Shown here: positions 11,944 through 33,659 of the stretch, in pieces | Layout: each line of letters starts with the position of its first letter | Numbering within the stretch: position 1 is the first letter of the stretch | NCBI GenBank assembly: GCA_036898135.1 | Contig: CM072511.1 | Coordinates: forward strand, 32,530,824 to 32,594,823 | From: Oncomelania hupensis | Taxonomy: Eukaryota; Mollusca; Gastropoda; Littorinimorpha; Pomatiopsidae | Length of the DNA: 64,000 nt | Reading direction: 5' to 3' | The notes under the pieces: model-generated | What the model was told of the DNA's origin: nothing | Database searches by the model: none | The model's input: only the letters and a program-made list of their open reading frames with translations | Made by a program: the position numbers and the translations under genes

Positions 11944-12212
11944 GAGTCCGTATATTCCAGGATGACTGTTCCCAAATGTCCATCCCGGTCTGCGACCAAG
12001 GACTTCAATGAAGGAGAATCAGTTAGTCTGGATTGAAGATTGTTCCATTGGCGCAGTGTTATTGGGACAAATTAAACTGTTGTAGAGGACTGGGTGGCTG
12101 GTTTGTTCCTGAATAGTCTCTGGGAACTTCTTGTCCTGTGTAGAACTCTGTGGAAATATTCAGTACATTATTATGGTCAAGACAAAAAAAGTGACGAATC
12201 GACACTGTCAAC

Positions 12213-12293
12213 CACAGGCGCTTGTATCTGGTCACGCGAGCACCTATGCATGTGACGCGCCTCCCTCTGGGTGTCCAGATACAAGCGCCTGTG
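12213..12293. mobile_element. hAT-type MITE, 81 bp, copy 1
   Basis: Terminal inverted repeats CACAGGCGCTTGTATCTGG and CCAGATACAAGCGCCTGTG are perfect over 19 bp. The unit is flanked by an exact 8-bp duplication CTGTCAAC (12205-12212 and 12294-12301). This fits the nTnnnnAn target pattern known for hAT transposons. There is no coding capacity. Two relatives are at 48597-48678 and 58104-58177. Confidence 0.88.
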
Positions 12294-12452
12294 CTGTCAA
12301 CAGTAACATTCACAGAGAAAAAATAATACACCGAAGATAAACTACGTTGAGCGCCTGTAGTTCTAGTTATCACACGTCATAAGAATGATGTCAGCGCAAA
12401 AATGGCGTAGAGGTTTCGACGAAGGAGCTGAGAGGAAGGCGTGGTGCGGGCG

Positions 12453-12485
12453 ATGTCTCGCAAAAGCAAGTCCGCTTCACGAAAG
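12453..12485 (+). other. Candidate first coding exon of the RhoGAP gene (weak)
   Basis: An ATG at 12453 opens 11 codons (MSRKSKSASRK) and runs to AAAG|GTGGAT, a possible donor in phase 0. The first secure RhoGAP exon (14587) also begins in phase 0. Nothing else supports the link. ARHGAP11 proteins normally have several dozen residues before this point, so other 5' exons are likely missing or lie elsewhere. Confidence 0.2.
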
Positions 12486-12607
12486 GTGGATTATTTTATG
12501 TTTTCATTAATTAAACGATGACTTTGAACGTTTGTACAACATGCTTACATCGCGATGACGAACCACAAGGATGTATGTCGACAAGCGTTTCGTTTGATGT
12601 TAGTCAA

Positions 12608-13107
12608 ATAGTCATACGTTGTGGAAATAAGTACAGAGAAGACCAAATTGAAGACCAACAACACCAATGGCATCAACATGGACATCAAAGTCCAAGGCCA
12701 ATCCTTCAACACAGTGGGTAGCTCCAAATATTTAGGAGCAATTGTGTCAGACAATGGGTCCCGACAGGAAATCCTCTCCAGGATCGCACAAACAACTGCT
12801 GCCCAGACAAGTTGAAGTCCATGAGGGAAGACAGGACCATCAGTCTACATTGGAGATGAGGTGATACAGAAGACGTCTCGGCATTTCCTGTACCCAGCAC
12901 ATCACCAACAACGAAGTCCGACAGACCATCAAACAAGCCATTGGACAACACGATGACATGCTCACAGTGGTGAAGAAACGGAAACTCTGATGGTATGGCC
13001 ACGTCACCAGAACCTCAGACCTTGCAAAGACCATCCTGCAAGGCACTGTGCAAGGAGGCAGAAGAAGAGGGAGACAGATAAAGATGTTGGAGGACAAAAA
13101 TCGAGAT
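12608..13107 (+). pseudogene. RTE-type LINE fragment (+), left arm of an inverted pair
   Basis: Frames show AEKTKLKTNNTNGINMDIKV and SSKYLGAIVSDNGSRQEIL, then, after an internal deletion near 12850, remains of the C-terminal KKRKL region. Neither the 5' RT core nor the (GGATA)n tail is present. It abuts a minus-strand RTE copy at 13108, tail to tail. Confidence 0.8.
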
Positions 13108-14250
13108 TGGCGTACTCCATCTTTCTCTGTCCTCAGCCTCCCTCATGGCTTCGCTCATTGTCAAGCCAGTCCATTCTCGAATGTTGTCCTCCCACCTTTT
13201 TCTGTCTCCATCTTCTTCTGCCGAATTGCAGAATGGTCTTTGCAAGACCTGATGCGCTGGTGACGTGGCCATACCATCGGAGTTTCCGTTTCTTCACCAC
13301 TGTGAGCATGTCATCGTGTTGTCCAATGGCTTGTGTGATGGACTGTCGGACTTCGTCGTTGGTGATTAGATGGGTATAGGAAATGCCCAGAAGTCTTCTG
13401 TTGAACCTCATCTCCATGCTTTGTATTCTTCGTTGTAGATCTGCTGTGAGGGTCCATGTTTCACAAGCGTATAGGAAGATAGAGATGACAAGGGAGCGCA
13501 GCAGCCTTACATTGGAGTGTAGACTGGTTTTTCTGTCTTTCCAAATGGGCTTCAACCTTGTCAGGGCAGTAGTTGTTTGTGCGATCCTGTAGAGGACTTC
13601 CTGTCGGGACCCATTATCTGATAAAATGGCTTCTAAATATTTGGAGCTATGCACCGTGTTGAGGGATTGGCCTTGAGTATTTTTTGCTGAAACCAAGCGT
13701 GTTTGCCAGTATCAGATTGTTGTGTCCTGCAAACTCCAGGATTGTCTGACCTCTGTCATTTGTCTCGTTGTTGCAGTGGGGTCCAGATGTTGTGGTGCGC
13801 ATCTTGGCCAACCTTGGCATTTCAGTCGCTTTGCACTATGATTATGTCCTTCCTCGGCATTTGGTCAAGGACAGCCTGTATATTTTCATAAAAATCCTAG
13901 ATTTCACTATCGTCATAGTCTGATGTTGAGGCATAGGCCTGGATGATGGTGATGTTGAAAGGGGCTGCTCTCAGACGGATGGTAATGAGTCCACTGGAGA
14001 TTGGGCGGCAACCCATGACAGTGGCTAGAATGTCTTTGTGGACCAAGAATCCAACTTCGTGTTCGTGCCTGTCATCTCTCCCGCTGAAATAAAGCTTGTG
14101 GCCTTTGTCGGCCGTTGTTTCACCTAGGCCTTTCCAGCGCAGTTCGCTGATACGTAAAATGTTCCATCGATATTGGTCCAGCTCGTGGGCCAATTCTTCT
14201 AATCTTCCCTCCGCAGTTAGTGTCCTGGCATTCCAGGTTCTATGACGATA
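13108..14250 (-). pseudogene. RTE-type LINE, internally deleted, right arm of an inverted pair
   Basis: Minus strand. 14250-13897 encodes the endonuclease (WNILRISELRWKGLGETTAD, YFSGRDDRHEHEVGFLVHKD). A stop near 13896 is followed by further endonuclease remains to about 13700. At about 13690 the frame jumps straight to the RT C-terminus (QGQSLNTVHSSKYLEAILSD, then LYACETWTLTADLQRRIQS), so the whole RT catalytic core is deleted. The 3' end stops before the usual tail. It is non-autonomous. Confidence 0.85.
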
Positions 14251-14435
14251 TTGTCGCTAGCGGGGATCTTGCTAAGTTGTCCATCAACAATCCACTTCTT
14301 ATCTCTGTCCTGTGGCCAACTGAAGGGCGCGGTCCTTAATGATCTGGGCGACGACCGATCCTGTATGGTGTGAGTGGTTCTTTTTTTGATGATGATGACG
14401 TACCACTTTCTGTACTAGTATTATCACTAGTTCTC

Positions 14436-14470
<35 letters not shown>

Positions 14471-14586
14471 ATTACTACTGCTGCTTCTGCTGTTAACAAC
14501 AGCAACAAGAAGAATGTATAATAATAACTACCGTCAACCTCAAGCATAATAATTTCACCCATCATTCACTGTACATCCCATTGCAG
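14251..14586. other. Region upstream of the first secure RhoGAP exon
   Basis: Contains a (CTG)n/(CTA)n triplet tract near 14430-14495. It ends with a pyrimidine-containing acceptor CATCCCATTGCAG at 14574-14586. No coding exon is recognised here. Confidence 0.5.
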
Positions 14587-25118
<10,532 letters not shown>

Positions 25119-25911
25119 ACATGATATGGAGCATTTTCATCGGAACTTCGGTTCTTGGCCAGGCTATGGAAGCATGGGCACCAACGACACTCAAAATGTA
25201 TAGTTTTATAGGTGCGGATCTCTATGACCAGAACGTGAATACTAAGAGAGAATGAAGCATATCTCTCTTGGGGCAGGTGAATTCTTTCAAGATGAGTTGT
25301 TGGGCTTCAGAAAATGTTAATTTAGTTGCACAAAAGGAATATATTGAAGACAATAAGTGAATTGTCAAGTATAGGTTTGAAGTTATTTTTTAACAAAATA
25401 TAAACAATATGTAGGTTTACTTCTTGATTTATTAAAAGAAATGTATTTATTTAAATTTAACAAAGAAACGTAAAACAGAAATAATGTACAGAACAATTTA
25501 CAGAGACTGTCTTTATATTAAATGTATATTTTGTTAATTTTTATACACTTTATTAATTAAAAAAAAAAGATACAATAATAAATCGCCAGCATGCCATGTT
25601 TTTCCATTTATTTTTTTTAATTCTTCTTCTTATTTTTTTAAATTTCCAAACTAAAATATTGGGGAGAATCAAAACAAGCCAAATGTCAGTCTGCCGAAAC
25701 AACATGTCTATACAAACACGAGTTCATTAACCCGACAGCCTCCGAAGTAAAAATATTATATGGAAATAATAATACAAAATAATAAAATAATCTTCATCAT
25801 TATCATCATCCCATTTATTGCTTTAGTAACCTCATCATGTTATACAGATTAACAACTAAAGTGCACGCGAGGGAATTCTGCAAACCTTAGGGTCAGCACT
25901 TGTAGTTATTT
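25119..25911 (+). other. RhoGAP 3' untranslated region and intergenic DNA
   Basis: AT-rich with no further coding motif. The transcript probably ends near 25450-25600. Confidence 0.5.
25577..25582 (+). promoter_or_regulatory. Candidate polyadenylation signal of the RhoGAP gene
   Basis: AATAAA about 460 bp after the stop codon. A weaker ATTAAA lies at 25431-25436. Which is used cannot be told from sequence. Confidence 0.45.
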
Positions 25912-26265
25912 AATTTAATCGTTCTTATATAGCGCTTTTACAGCTCAAGGGCTGCTCAAGGCGTTGGCCGATACAAGATTTAAAAATAAATACATTTAAC
26001 TCAAGCCGCCCCAGGCTCCCACTTGCAGCTTTTTGGCATAGTTCTGACTGCCAGACAACTGAGCACAGTCGTGCTGGTCGACCGGGTATGGAAGGAATGG
26101 ACCTGGCGCATGCTGGGTGTATTTGTGTAGCCGGCACCGACCCGTCTGACATGATGGTCAGTGACTTTAAAGTCCGTGAGATGGAATACGGGTACAGACC
26201 AGACCTCCGAAGGAGTAGGGGTGCAGTGTCTCAGGTTCTTGACTCATTGCATAGCAAGGTGAGTC
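25912..26265. repeat. Probable retroposon 3'-region, unclassified
   Basis: Begins with TATAGCGCTTTTACAGCTCA and GCTGCTCAAGGCG, a motif resembling 3' ends of L2-like elements and SINEs. The rest (26040-26250) is GC-richer with no coding motif. It ends at the tail of a minus-strand RTE copy. Classification is uncertain. Confidence 0.35.
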
Positions 26266-26269
26266 TATG

Positions 26270-26815
26270 TGCTATCCTATCCTATCCCATAACTCGGAGG
26301 TCAAAGGGGCACCACAGATGATTGTTTAACCAGCGTACTCCATCTTTTTCTTTCCTCAGCAACCCTGATTGTTTCGCTCAGTGTCAAACCAGTCCATTCT
26401 CGAATGTTGTCCTCCCACCTCTTTTTCGGTCTCCCTCTTCTTCTACCTCCTTGCACTGTGCATTGCAGGATGGTCTTTGCATGCAAGACCTTATGATCTG
26501 GTGACGTGGCCATACCATCGGAGTTTACGTTTTTTCACCACTGTGAGCAGGTCGTCGTGCTGTCCAATGGCTGGTGTGATGGTCTGTCGGACTTCGTCGT
26601 TGGTGATGTGCTGGGTTTAGGAAATGCCCAGAAGTCTTCTGTAGCACCTCATCTCCATGCTTTGTATTCTTCGTTGGAGATCTGCTGTGAGGGTCCATGT
26701 TTCGCAAGCATATAGGAAGATTGAGATGACAAAGGAGCGCAGCAGCCTTACCTTGGAATGTAGACTGATGGTCCTGTCTTTCCAAATTGGCTTCAACCTC
26801 GCAATTGGCTTCAAC
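26270..26815 (-). pseudogene. RTE-type LINE 3' fragment
   Basis: The minus strand encodes LKPIWKDRTISLHSKVRLLR, LYACETWTLTADLQRRIQS and WEDNIREWTGLTLSETIRVA. The 3' tail is (GGATA)n, seen as CTATCCTATCC at 26272. The 5' end is cut at 26815, next to the tail of another RTE copy in the same orientation. Confidence 0.88.
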
Positions 26816-26825
26816 CTCTCATTTT

Positions 26826-27775
26826 TGATCCTATCCTATGTTATCCCGTAACTTGAAGGTCGTTGGGGCACCACAGATGATCGGTCCTGATTTGGCTCGG
26901 AAGTGTCCGATGGACTTAAAACAATGATCATGTAAACCAACGTACTCCATCTTTCTCTGTCGTCAGAAACCCTCATGGATTTGTTTATAGTCAAGCTTGT
27001 CCATTCTCAAATTTTGTCCTCCCACCTCTTTTTCTGTCTCTCTCTTCTTCTGCCTCCTTGCACCATGCCTTGCAGGATAGTTTTTGCAAGGCCCGATGCT
27101 CTAGTGACGTGGCCATACCATTGGAGTTTCCGTTTCTTCACCACTGTGAGCATGTCATCGTCTTGTCCAATGGCTTGTGTGATGGTCTGTCGGACTTTGT
27201 TGTTGGTGATGCTGGGTATAGAAAATGCCCAGAAGTCTTCTGTAGCACCACATCTCTATGCTTTGTATTTTTCGTTGTAGATCTACTGAGAGGGTCCATG
27301 TTTCACAAGCGTATAGGAAGATGGAGATGACAAGGGAGCGCAGCAGCCTTACCTTGAAATGTAGACTGATGACCCTGTCTTTCCAACTGGGCTTCAACAT
27401 TTTCAGGGCAGCAGTTGTTTGAGCGATCCTGGAGAGGACTTCCTGTCGGGACCCATTGTCTGATACAATGGCTCCTAAATATTTGAAGCTATGAGATGTG
27501 TTAAGGGATTGGCCTTGGACTTTGATGTCCATGTTGATGCCATTGGTGTTATTGGTCATCATTTTGGGCTTCTCTGCACTTGTTTGCATTCCATAGGCGT
27601 TGTAGATGGTGTCAAGCCTCTGTACCAGCTGTTTAAGTTCTTGTTCCTCTACAGCCAATCCATCAATGTCATCCGCAAAACGGACGTTGGAGATTGCTCT
27701 ACCCCATATGCTGACTGTGTCTTCGAATCTGCAAGGGCATCTGACGTTTGTGTTGACTACTTGTTTTCGCAACAA
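26826..27775 (-). pseudogene. RTE-type LINE 3' fragment, interrupted near its 3' end
   Basis: Minus strand: AISNVRFADDIDGLAVEEQE (the FADD catalytic motif is kept), SFKYLGAIVSDNGSRQEVL, LYACETWTLSVDLQRKIQS, then frameshifts. The tail is (GGATA)n near 26829. A roughly 45-bp family T retroposon splits the 3' end at 26883-26929. Confidence 0.87.
26883..26929 (+). mobile_element. Short retroposon family T fragment inside RTE copy
   Basis: GGTCCTGATTTGGCTCGGAA, then a diverged GTCCGATGGACTTAAA and CAATGATCATGTAA. It interrupts the conserved RTE 3' sequence between GATGATC and TAAACCAACG. The target duplication is short or obscured (ATGATC). Confidence 0.7.
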
Positions 27776-28484
27776 TATGTTTAAATCACTTATTTCCTCC
27801 TTTATATTTAAATACAAAACTCTGTGGTCATCTTAGGTTTCTATATGTCTTTTCTAACAACTTTCACGTTTTTGTATAGTATGTTGAGCTACCATGTTCT
27901 TGTGAAATTCTTAATGTTGATTTCTTTTATCTTTTTGTACTTCACTCAATTCTTCTTCACACATTTCTTAATAGCTTTCATAGCTTAACATTTGAACAGC
28001 TGCTATAGCTTGCAAAATATTAGTTTCATGAGAGTCTGTAAGAAAAGCCTCATAGCTTGAAGAAGAAGACATTCTTCAACACCACCTGTTAAAAATCACA
28101 CAGTATAAAATAATAAGGCTTCTTTCTAGACGCAGTCGACAAACAATGTTTGGGGTCTTGGCCGGCCGCTTAGCGAATGACGACACGGCGTCTTATGGCA
28201 CTGATTGGTTAAACAGTCAGAAACCACACGTATGATTGGATAACGATAGGGCATCTGCTGATCATGCGATCAGTAAGTAAACACAGCCGTCGTTATTCAC
28301 CGTTGAATACCCCTACGCTGTGTTTTCATATTATCGGTTTGTTTTACACTATAGGCCAGATGGCCTTTAGAAACTGCAATGAGAACGGGTAGCTTACAGA
28401 ATTACTTAAAAGAGGGTGCGGTTTGCTTAGGCCAAGTGTTCTTTTTTAACATCGCATACATTTCTCCCCCTTTCTCCTTCTCTT

Positions 28485-28485
<1 letters not shown>
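27776..28485. other. Intergenic DNA, no gene seen
   Basis: Segment 28120-28330 is GC-richer with a CCAAT-like ATTGG, but no linked reading frame is seen. Confidence 0.45.

Positions 28486-28536
<51 letters not shown>
28486..28536. repeat. (GT)n microsatellite
   Basis: Dinucleotide run. Confidence 0.95.
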
Positions 28537-28537
<1 letters not shown>

Positions 28538-29299
28538 ATTTTAAAAATGTAAAATTATCACTAATAAAAAAAAAAGTTTTAAATATAACACAGAAAATTC
28601 TCAAAATCAATGCAAATTACCCCGATAGTATGAGAATCAAAAATGACGGTAATTTAAAAAAAGGTTATTTAATGAGGTGAGAACAGCGAAAAATAAATGT
28701 ATTTTGACCTAACTGAAGTCAAAATTTAAGGCGCTTTAAATATCATATATTTTAAAAGAAATATATGGTGAATAAAAAGAGAGTAAAAAAAGATACTTAA
28801 GGTACTCGAAAAGCTTATATTTTTGGAGAAAATGGGCGAATAAAGAAGGGGTGGGGTGGAGTGGGTTAGGGTTGATTTGTCAACTTTATAATCCGAGTCA
28901 CAATACCGCCAAGGAAAATTAACACTAGTCTTTTTAAAACTCGTTTGTGTTATGGTTATGTGAGTCAATGTCTGGACATACATGTGCCATCTGGATTTTT
29001 CTTCTTACTCTTACTCTTCTTCTTCTTCTCCGTGTAGAGCTAGTATACTTTACCAAATCGTGAATAAGAGTTGCAGCAGGGTATGGTACCTTCGTGATCT
29101 GAGAATCTCGAAAAAAAAACAAAAACATACTTTTTATATACCTCGCCACGAGGACGGTATTCGATGTACATAAGTTTTGTTTCAGGCTCAAAGCATCTGT
29201 ACCCTCTAATTAAATACACAGTTTAAATGATCACTATAAAACCTGAATTTTATTTTTTTGCAATCGGTAAAGATGGAGAAAATAAGACTTGCGACTATC
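28537..29299. other. AT-rich intergenic DNA, no gene seen
   Basis: No motif recognised. Confidence 0.5.
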
Positions 29300-29361
29300 C
29301 GAAGGAACCAAACCGGCTGTGATTGGCTGCTATTTATAGCCCTAAGCTCATTTGCATGTCG
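29300..29361. promoter_or_regulatory. Promoter-like block with octamer, copy 1
   Basis: Contains ATTGG (inverted CCAAT) at 29322, TATTTATA at 29331 and the octamer ATTTGCAT at 29350. The same block occurs inverted at 46906-46970. No gene is recognised next to either copy. Confidence 0.4.
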
Positions 29362-29567
29362 AATCTAGGCCGGCACTTAGGCCTACATTGGTGAATCTTC
29401 GCCTATAGATTTTGTCTTTGATCAAAGAAAGTTTAGTTTCACAGATCGGAAGGAAAAATAATTACTGCTGGTAAATAAAACACTATTTTAGTCTCTATAT
29501 AATCTAGAAAATATAACATAAATTACTTTATGCAAGTAGTTAGTCTACTGGAACTTGATAGTTGATG

Positions 29568-29632
29568 CTGGTCCTGATTTGGCTCGGAAGAGTCCGCTGG
29601 ACCTAAAGCAATAATCATGTAATGTAATGTAA
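29568..29632 (+). mobile_element. Short retroposon family T fragment with 12-bp target duplication
   Basis: A 65-bp insertion: CTGGTCCTGATTTGGCTCGG, GAGTCCGCTGGACCTAAAGC, then a (TGTAA)n tail. It is bounded by an exact duplication TGATAGTTGATG (29556-29567 and 29633-29644). This is the clearest member of the family. Confidence 0.88.
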
Positions 29633-29644
29633 TGATAGTTGATG

Positions 29645-30600
29645 AATTATTTCATGCAAGTAGCTGTCTGTCAAATTTGAGCCCTGTTCATTAGTTTGTT
29701 TAATTAATTTATTTTAATACATATCCTTCCTTTGTTTTGTTTTTACTTTATCTTTTTTTTTAAAAGCCATTGTATTCCTTTGTTTATGACTCGTGATATT
29801 TGCGTTTTTGAGCTAGGACGCTGCGCCGGTGTACAAAAAATACGAAAATAGCGAAAAGGATTAATCAAAAGGGCAGCGAAAAGAGATAAAAGGGGCCGAA
29901 ATAAGCAAAAGATATCCTCTTTATTTCTTGTTGCTTTTTGTTTCATGTTTGAAAATCAGCAATTTTTGCGATCCATGCTTTGCACTCGTTTTGCACATTA
30001 TCAATCTCGTACACCAAATGCCATGTCTAATATTAAGATAGCCTCTGCAAATGTCCGGGGTGCGAACTTGTTTTTTCCAACCTTGTTCCAGTCATTCGCC
30101 AAAAAAGGCAATCACCGAAGTCGAACGAAGCTCTCCGATGTGTTACGAAATGATGCTTGCATGACTACGACTAGTTAAACATTAAAAATGGTTACTGTTG
30201 CGTCTAATTCTGTCCGATTTACACAGATTAGCATTTTGCAACGGTGTACTTTGTTAATATGAGCATAATTAATATCGACCATATTTAATAGTTGCGTCCC
30301 TTGTTTTGCTTTTGTTAGTTCTTGGCAGTAGGCTAATACCGGCATTCCCCATTTCCTGCCTAGGCCTAATTTACATTATATATTATAAGTCAGTCTCGGC
30401 GCAGCGAAGACGCGTCACTAGCTGACTATAATTATTAGATCTGTATTGTTTGTTTTATACGTAAAATAAATGTATAAACTATTCTAGTTAATACTATTTA
30501 GGCCTATACTTCATAATATTCGAATCTTTAGTTTCCGGAGAAGGAGGAGTAGGCTAAGCGAAATCTTTTTTTTTTTCATAACTCGAGATCAGAGTTAAAT
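29645..30600. other. Intergenic DNA, no gene seen
   Basis: No coding motif. The segment 29830-29910 repeats GCGAAAAG-like words, also seen inverted near 46830. Confidence 0.45.
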
Positions 30601-30930
<330 letters not shown>

Positions 30931-30974
30931 TTTTTTTTAGAATAGTGGGCTGTTGTGCGTCCAAACGCTGAAGA

Positions 30975-32455
30975 GGGGGTAATCAGCGGGAGTGGACAAC
31001 ATTCCCGCGGAATTGCTTCAAGCAGGATGGGTAGCGATGATGGACGCCCTCACCATTATCTATAATAAGATCTGGCAGAGTGGGGAGTGGCCTACCCTAT
31101 GGACACAGTCGCTTGTCATCACTCTTCAAAAAAAAAAAGTTATCTTTCAGGAGTGTGAAATTTACTGCACCACCAGCCTCTTCAGTCATCTCAGCAAGGT
31201 CCTCCTGAAAATAATACTCAACAAGTTGAAACCCCTAGCTGAACAAATCATAGCTGAAGAACAAGCAGCAGGGCAGAGCGAAGTACCACTGAACAGATTT
31301 TCAACCTCAGAATAATCTGCGAGAAATACTTACAGCACCAACAACATCTATATCATGTGTTCGTAGACTTCAAGAAAGCGTTTCGCCGAGTCTGGCATGC
31401 AGCTCTGTGGATAATCATGAGAGTGTACAACATCAGCTCTAAAATTATTGAAGTCATCAAAAGTCTGTATGACAAGGCTACCAGTGCAGTCCTCCATAAC
31501 ACCGCCACCGTAAACTGGTTCGAAACAACAATCGGTGTGCGTCAAGGATGCCTGCTCTCTATAACACTCTTCAACATCTTCCTAGAGCGCATCATGTCAG
31601 GTGCCCTTGCAGATCACGAAGGCACAGTCAGTATAGGGGGTAGTGCAATCTCCCACCTTTGTTTTGCGGATGACATTGATGAATTGGCTGGAGAGAAACA
31701 AGAACGTGAACCACCTCCAGAGCCTATGGAATGGAAATAAGTGCAGAGAAGACCAAAATGATGACCAATAACACCAATGGCATCAACACGGACATTAAAG
31801 ACAAAGGCCAATCCCTCAGCACAGTGCATAGCTTCAAATATTTAGGAGCCATTGTATCAGACAATGGGACCCCACAGGAAGTCCTCTCCAGGATCGCACA
31901 AACAACTGCTGCCCTGACAAGGTTGAAGCCCATTTGGAATGACAAGACCACCAGTCTACATTTCAAGGTAAGACTACTGCGCTCCCTTGTCATCTCCATA
32001 TTTCTATACGCTTGCGAAACATGGACCCTCATTGCCGATCAACAACGAAGAATACAAAGCATGGAGATGAGGTGCCACAGAAGACTTCTGGGCATTTCCT
32101 ATACCCAGCACATCACCAACGACTAAATTCGACAGACCATCACACATGCCATTGGACAACACAATGACCTGCTCATAGTGGTGTAGAAGCGGAACTCCGA
32201 TGGTATGGCCACGTCACCAGATCATCAGGCCTTGCAAAGACCTTCCTGCAAGGCACGGTGCAAGGAGGGAGAAGAAGAGGGAGACAAAAAGAGGTGGGAG
32301 GACAACATTCGAGAATGGACTGGCTTGACACTGAGCGAAGCCATGAGGGTTGCTGAGGACAGAAAAAGATGGAGTACCCTGGTTAAGCGATCATCTGTGG
32401 TGGCCCAACGACCTCCGAGTAATGGGATAGGATAGGATAGGATAGGATAGGATTG
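30975..32455 (+). pseudogene. RTE-type LINE, longest RT-containing copy
   Basis: Encodes most of the reverse transcriptase: GVDNIPAELLQAG-like fingers start, LWTQSLVITLQKKK, FVDFKKAFRRVWHAALW, GVRQGCLLSITLFNIFLERI and the catalytic block HLCFADDIDELAGEKQE. A frameshift near 31735 leads to FKYLGAIVSDNGTPQEVL, LYACETWTLIADQQRRIQS, REWTGLTLSEAMRVAEDRKR. The 3' end is an uninterrupted (GGATA)n run at 32426-32452. The endonuclease is absent and there are several stops, so it is inactive. This is the best copy here for defining the family. Confidence 0.9.
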
Positions 32456-33659
32456 CAATAAAAATGTTCTTGATTTTTTAGACCAATAAACTTGCTTTGC
32501 CTTGTTGTATTGAAGGGACATCACTGTGCCCATCGTGCTTTGAAATTTTGTTATGGTTTTATTGTTGATATAGATGTGAAATATCGTTATATGTGTGCAT
32601 TATGTGTAATGTATTATTTTTACTGTGTCAGTGTAGTAATAATCATAAAATAATAATAATACTAATGCCTGCTTAAAAATGCGAATCTCGACTTGACTTA
32701 CAGCTTGAAGCTGTGCAAATCAAAACAGAATTAGATCAATAAGCTACAGCGGACTTTTTATACAAGGATATTTCACGTAGTCCTGCAAGCATTCGTTCAT
32801 AAAACATCGGATATCTTCGATCGACTCGGAGAGCTTCGTTCGAATTCGGTGATTGCCTTTTACGGCGAATGACTGGAACTAGGTTGAAAAAAACAAGTTT
32901 GCGTCCGGTGTCTATGAAACTAGAGAGCTGACCTGTATTTAAGACGTAAGACATTTTATTTCGCTTCAACTTTTACATCGAAGAAATCTTGGTGCGCGTG
33001 GGTTATTCAGTTGTGTAGGCCTATATATGTAATTCGCTTATATTTATACAGAAGAAAAAGCACACAATAAAAGCAAGCAATCCTGCATGACAAACACAAT
33101 CATACATACACATATACCTGCATCAACAACCTTCCGACACTAGGGTGGTTAAATTAATTAGAGATTAACACAATGTCTCATCACGGAATGACTAGAATTG
33201 ATTTTGTATATGTAGTAAAATAGTAGGTCTATGTTGCTCGTGTTTGCACACTTTATAGCGCGCGCACACCCTTACACGAATAATGACATTACAGCATACC
33301 AGTCTATTATAGGCTACTTGTGTACGTGCCAGGCCCGAACGACGAAGCAACAGCCGAGCGCATAGCCGAGTCTTATAGCTCGGCGTTCACCCGATCGGCT
33401 GATCAGCCGGTGTTGTTGTTAGGCGACTTCAACACGTGTGACGTCTCAAAACATTTGCCGCTTAACTCTAACCCTAACCCTAATGCTTACTAAGACTACG
33501 ATAGCACTGTGCGCATGCGTCGAATTTTGTAAAGCGTCGACCAATCAGAATGCTCCAAGTCAATACCTCAGGCACAAACAATTGTCCACATAGTTTTGAT
33601 TTTAAAAAAAATACAAGATGCTCTCCTCAAAAATAAATTAGAAAAACAAATCCGAGCAG
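32456..33659. other. Intergenic DNA with a short telomere-like patch
   Basis: No gene motif. AACTCTAACCCTAACCCTAA lies at about 33464-33484. Confidence 0.5.

Noticed and set aside
28140..28360. GC-richer segment with ATTGG that could be a host gene promoter
   Set aside because: No linked coding exon was found on either strand, so there is too little support for a call.
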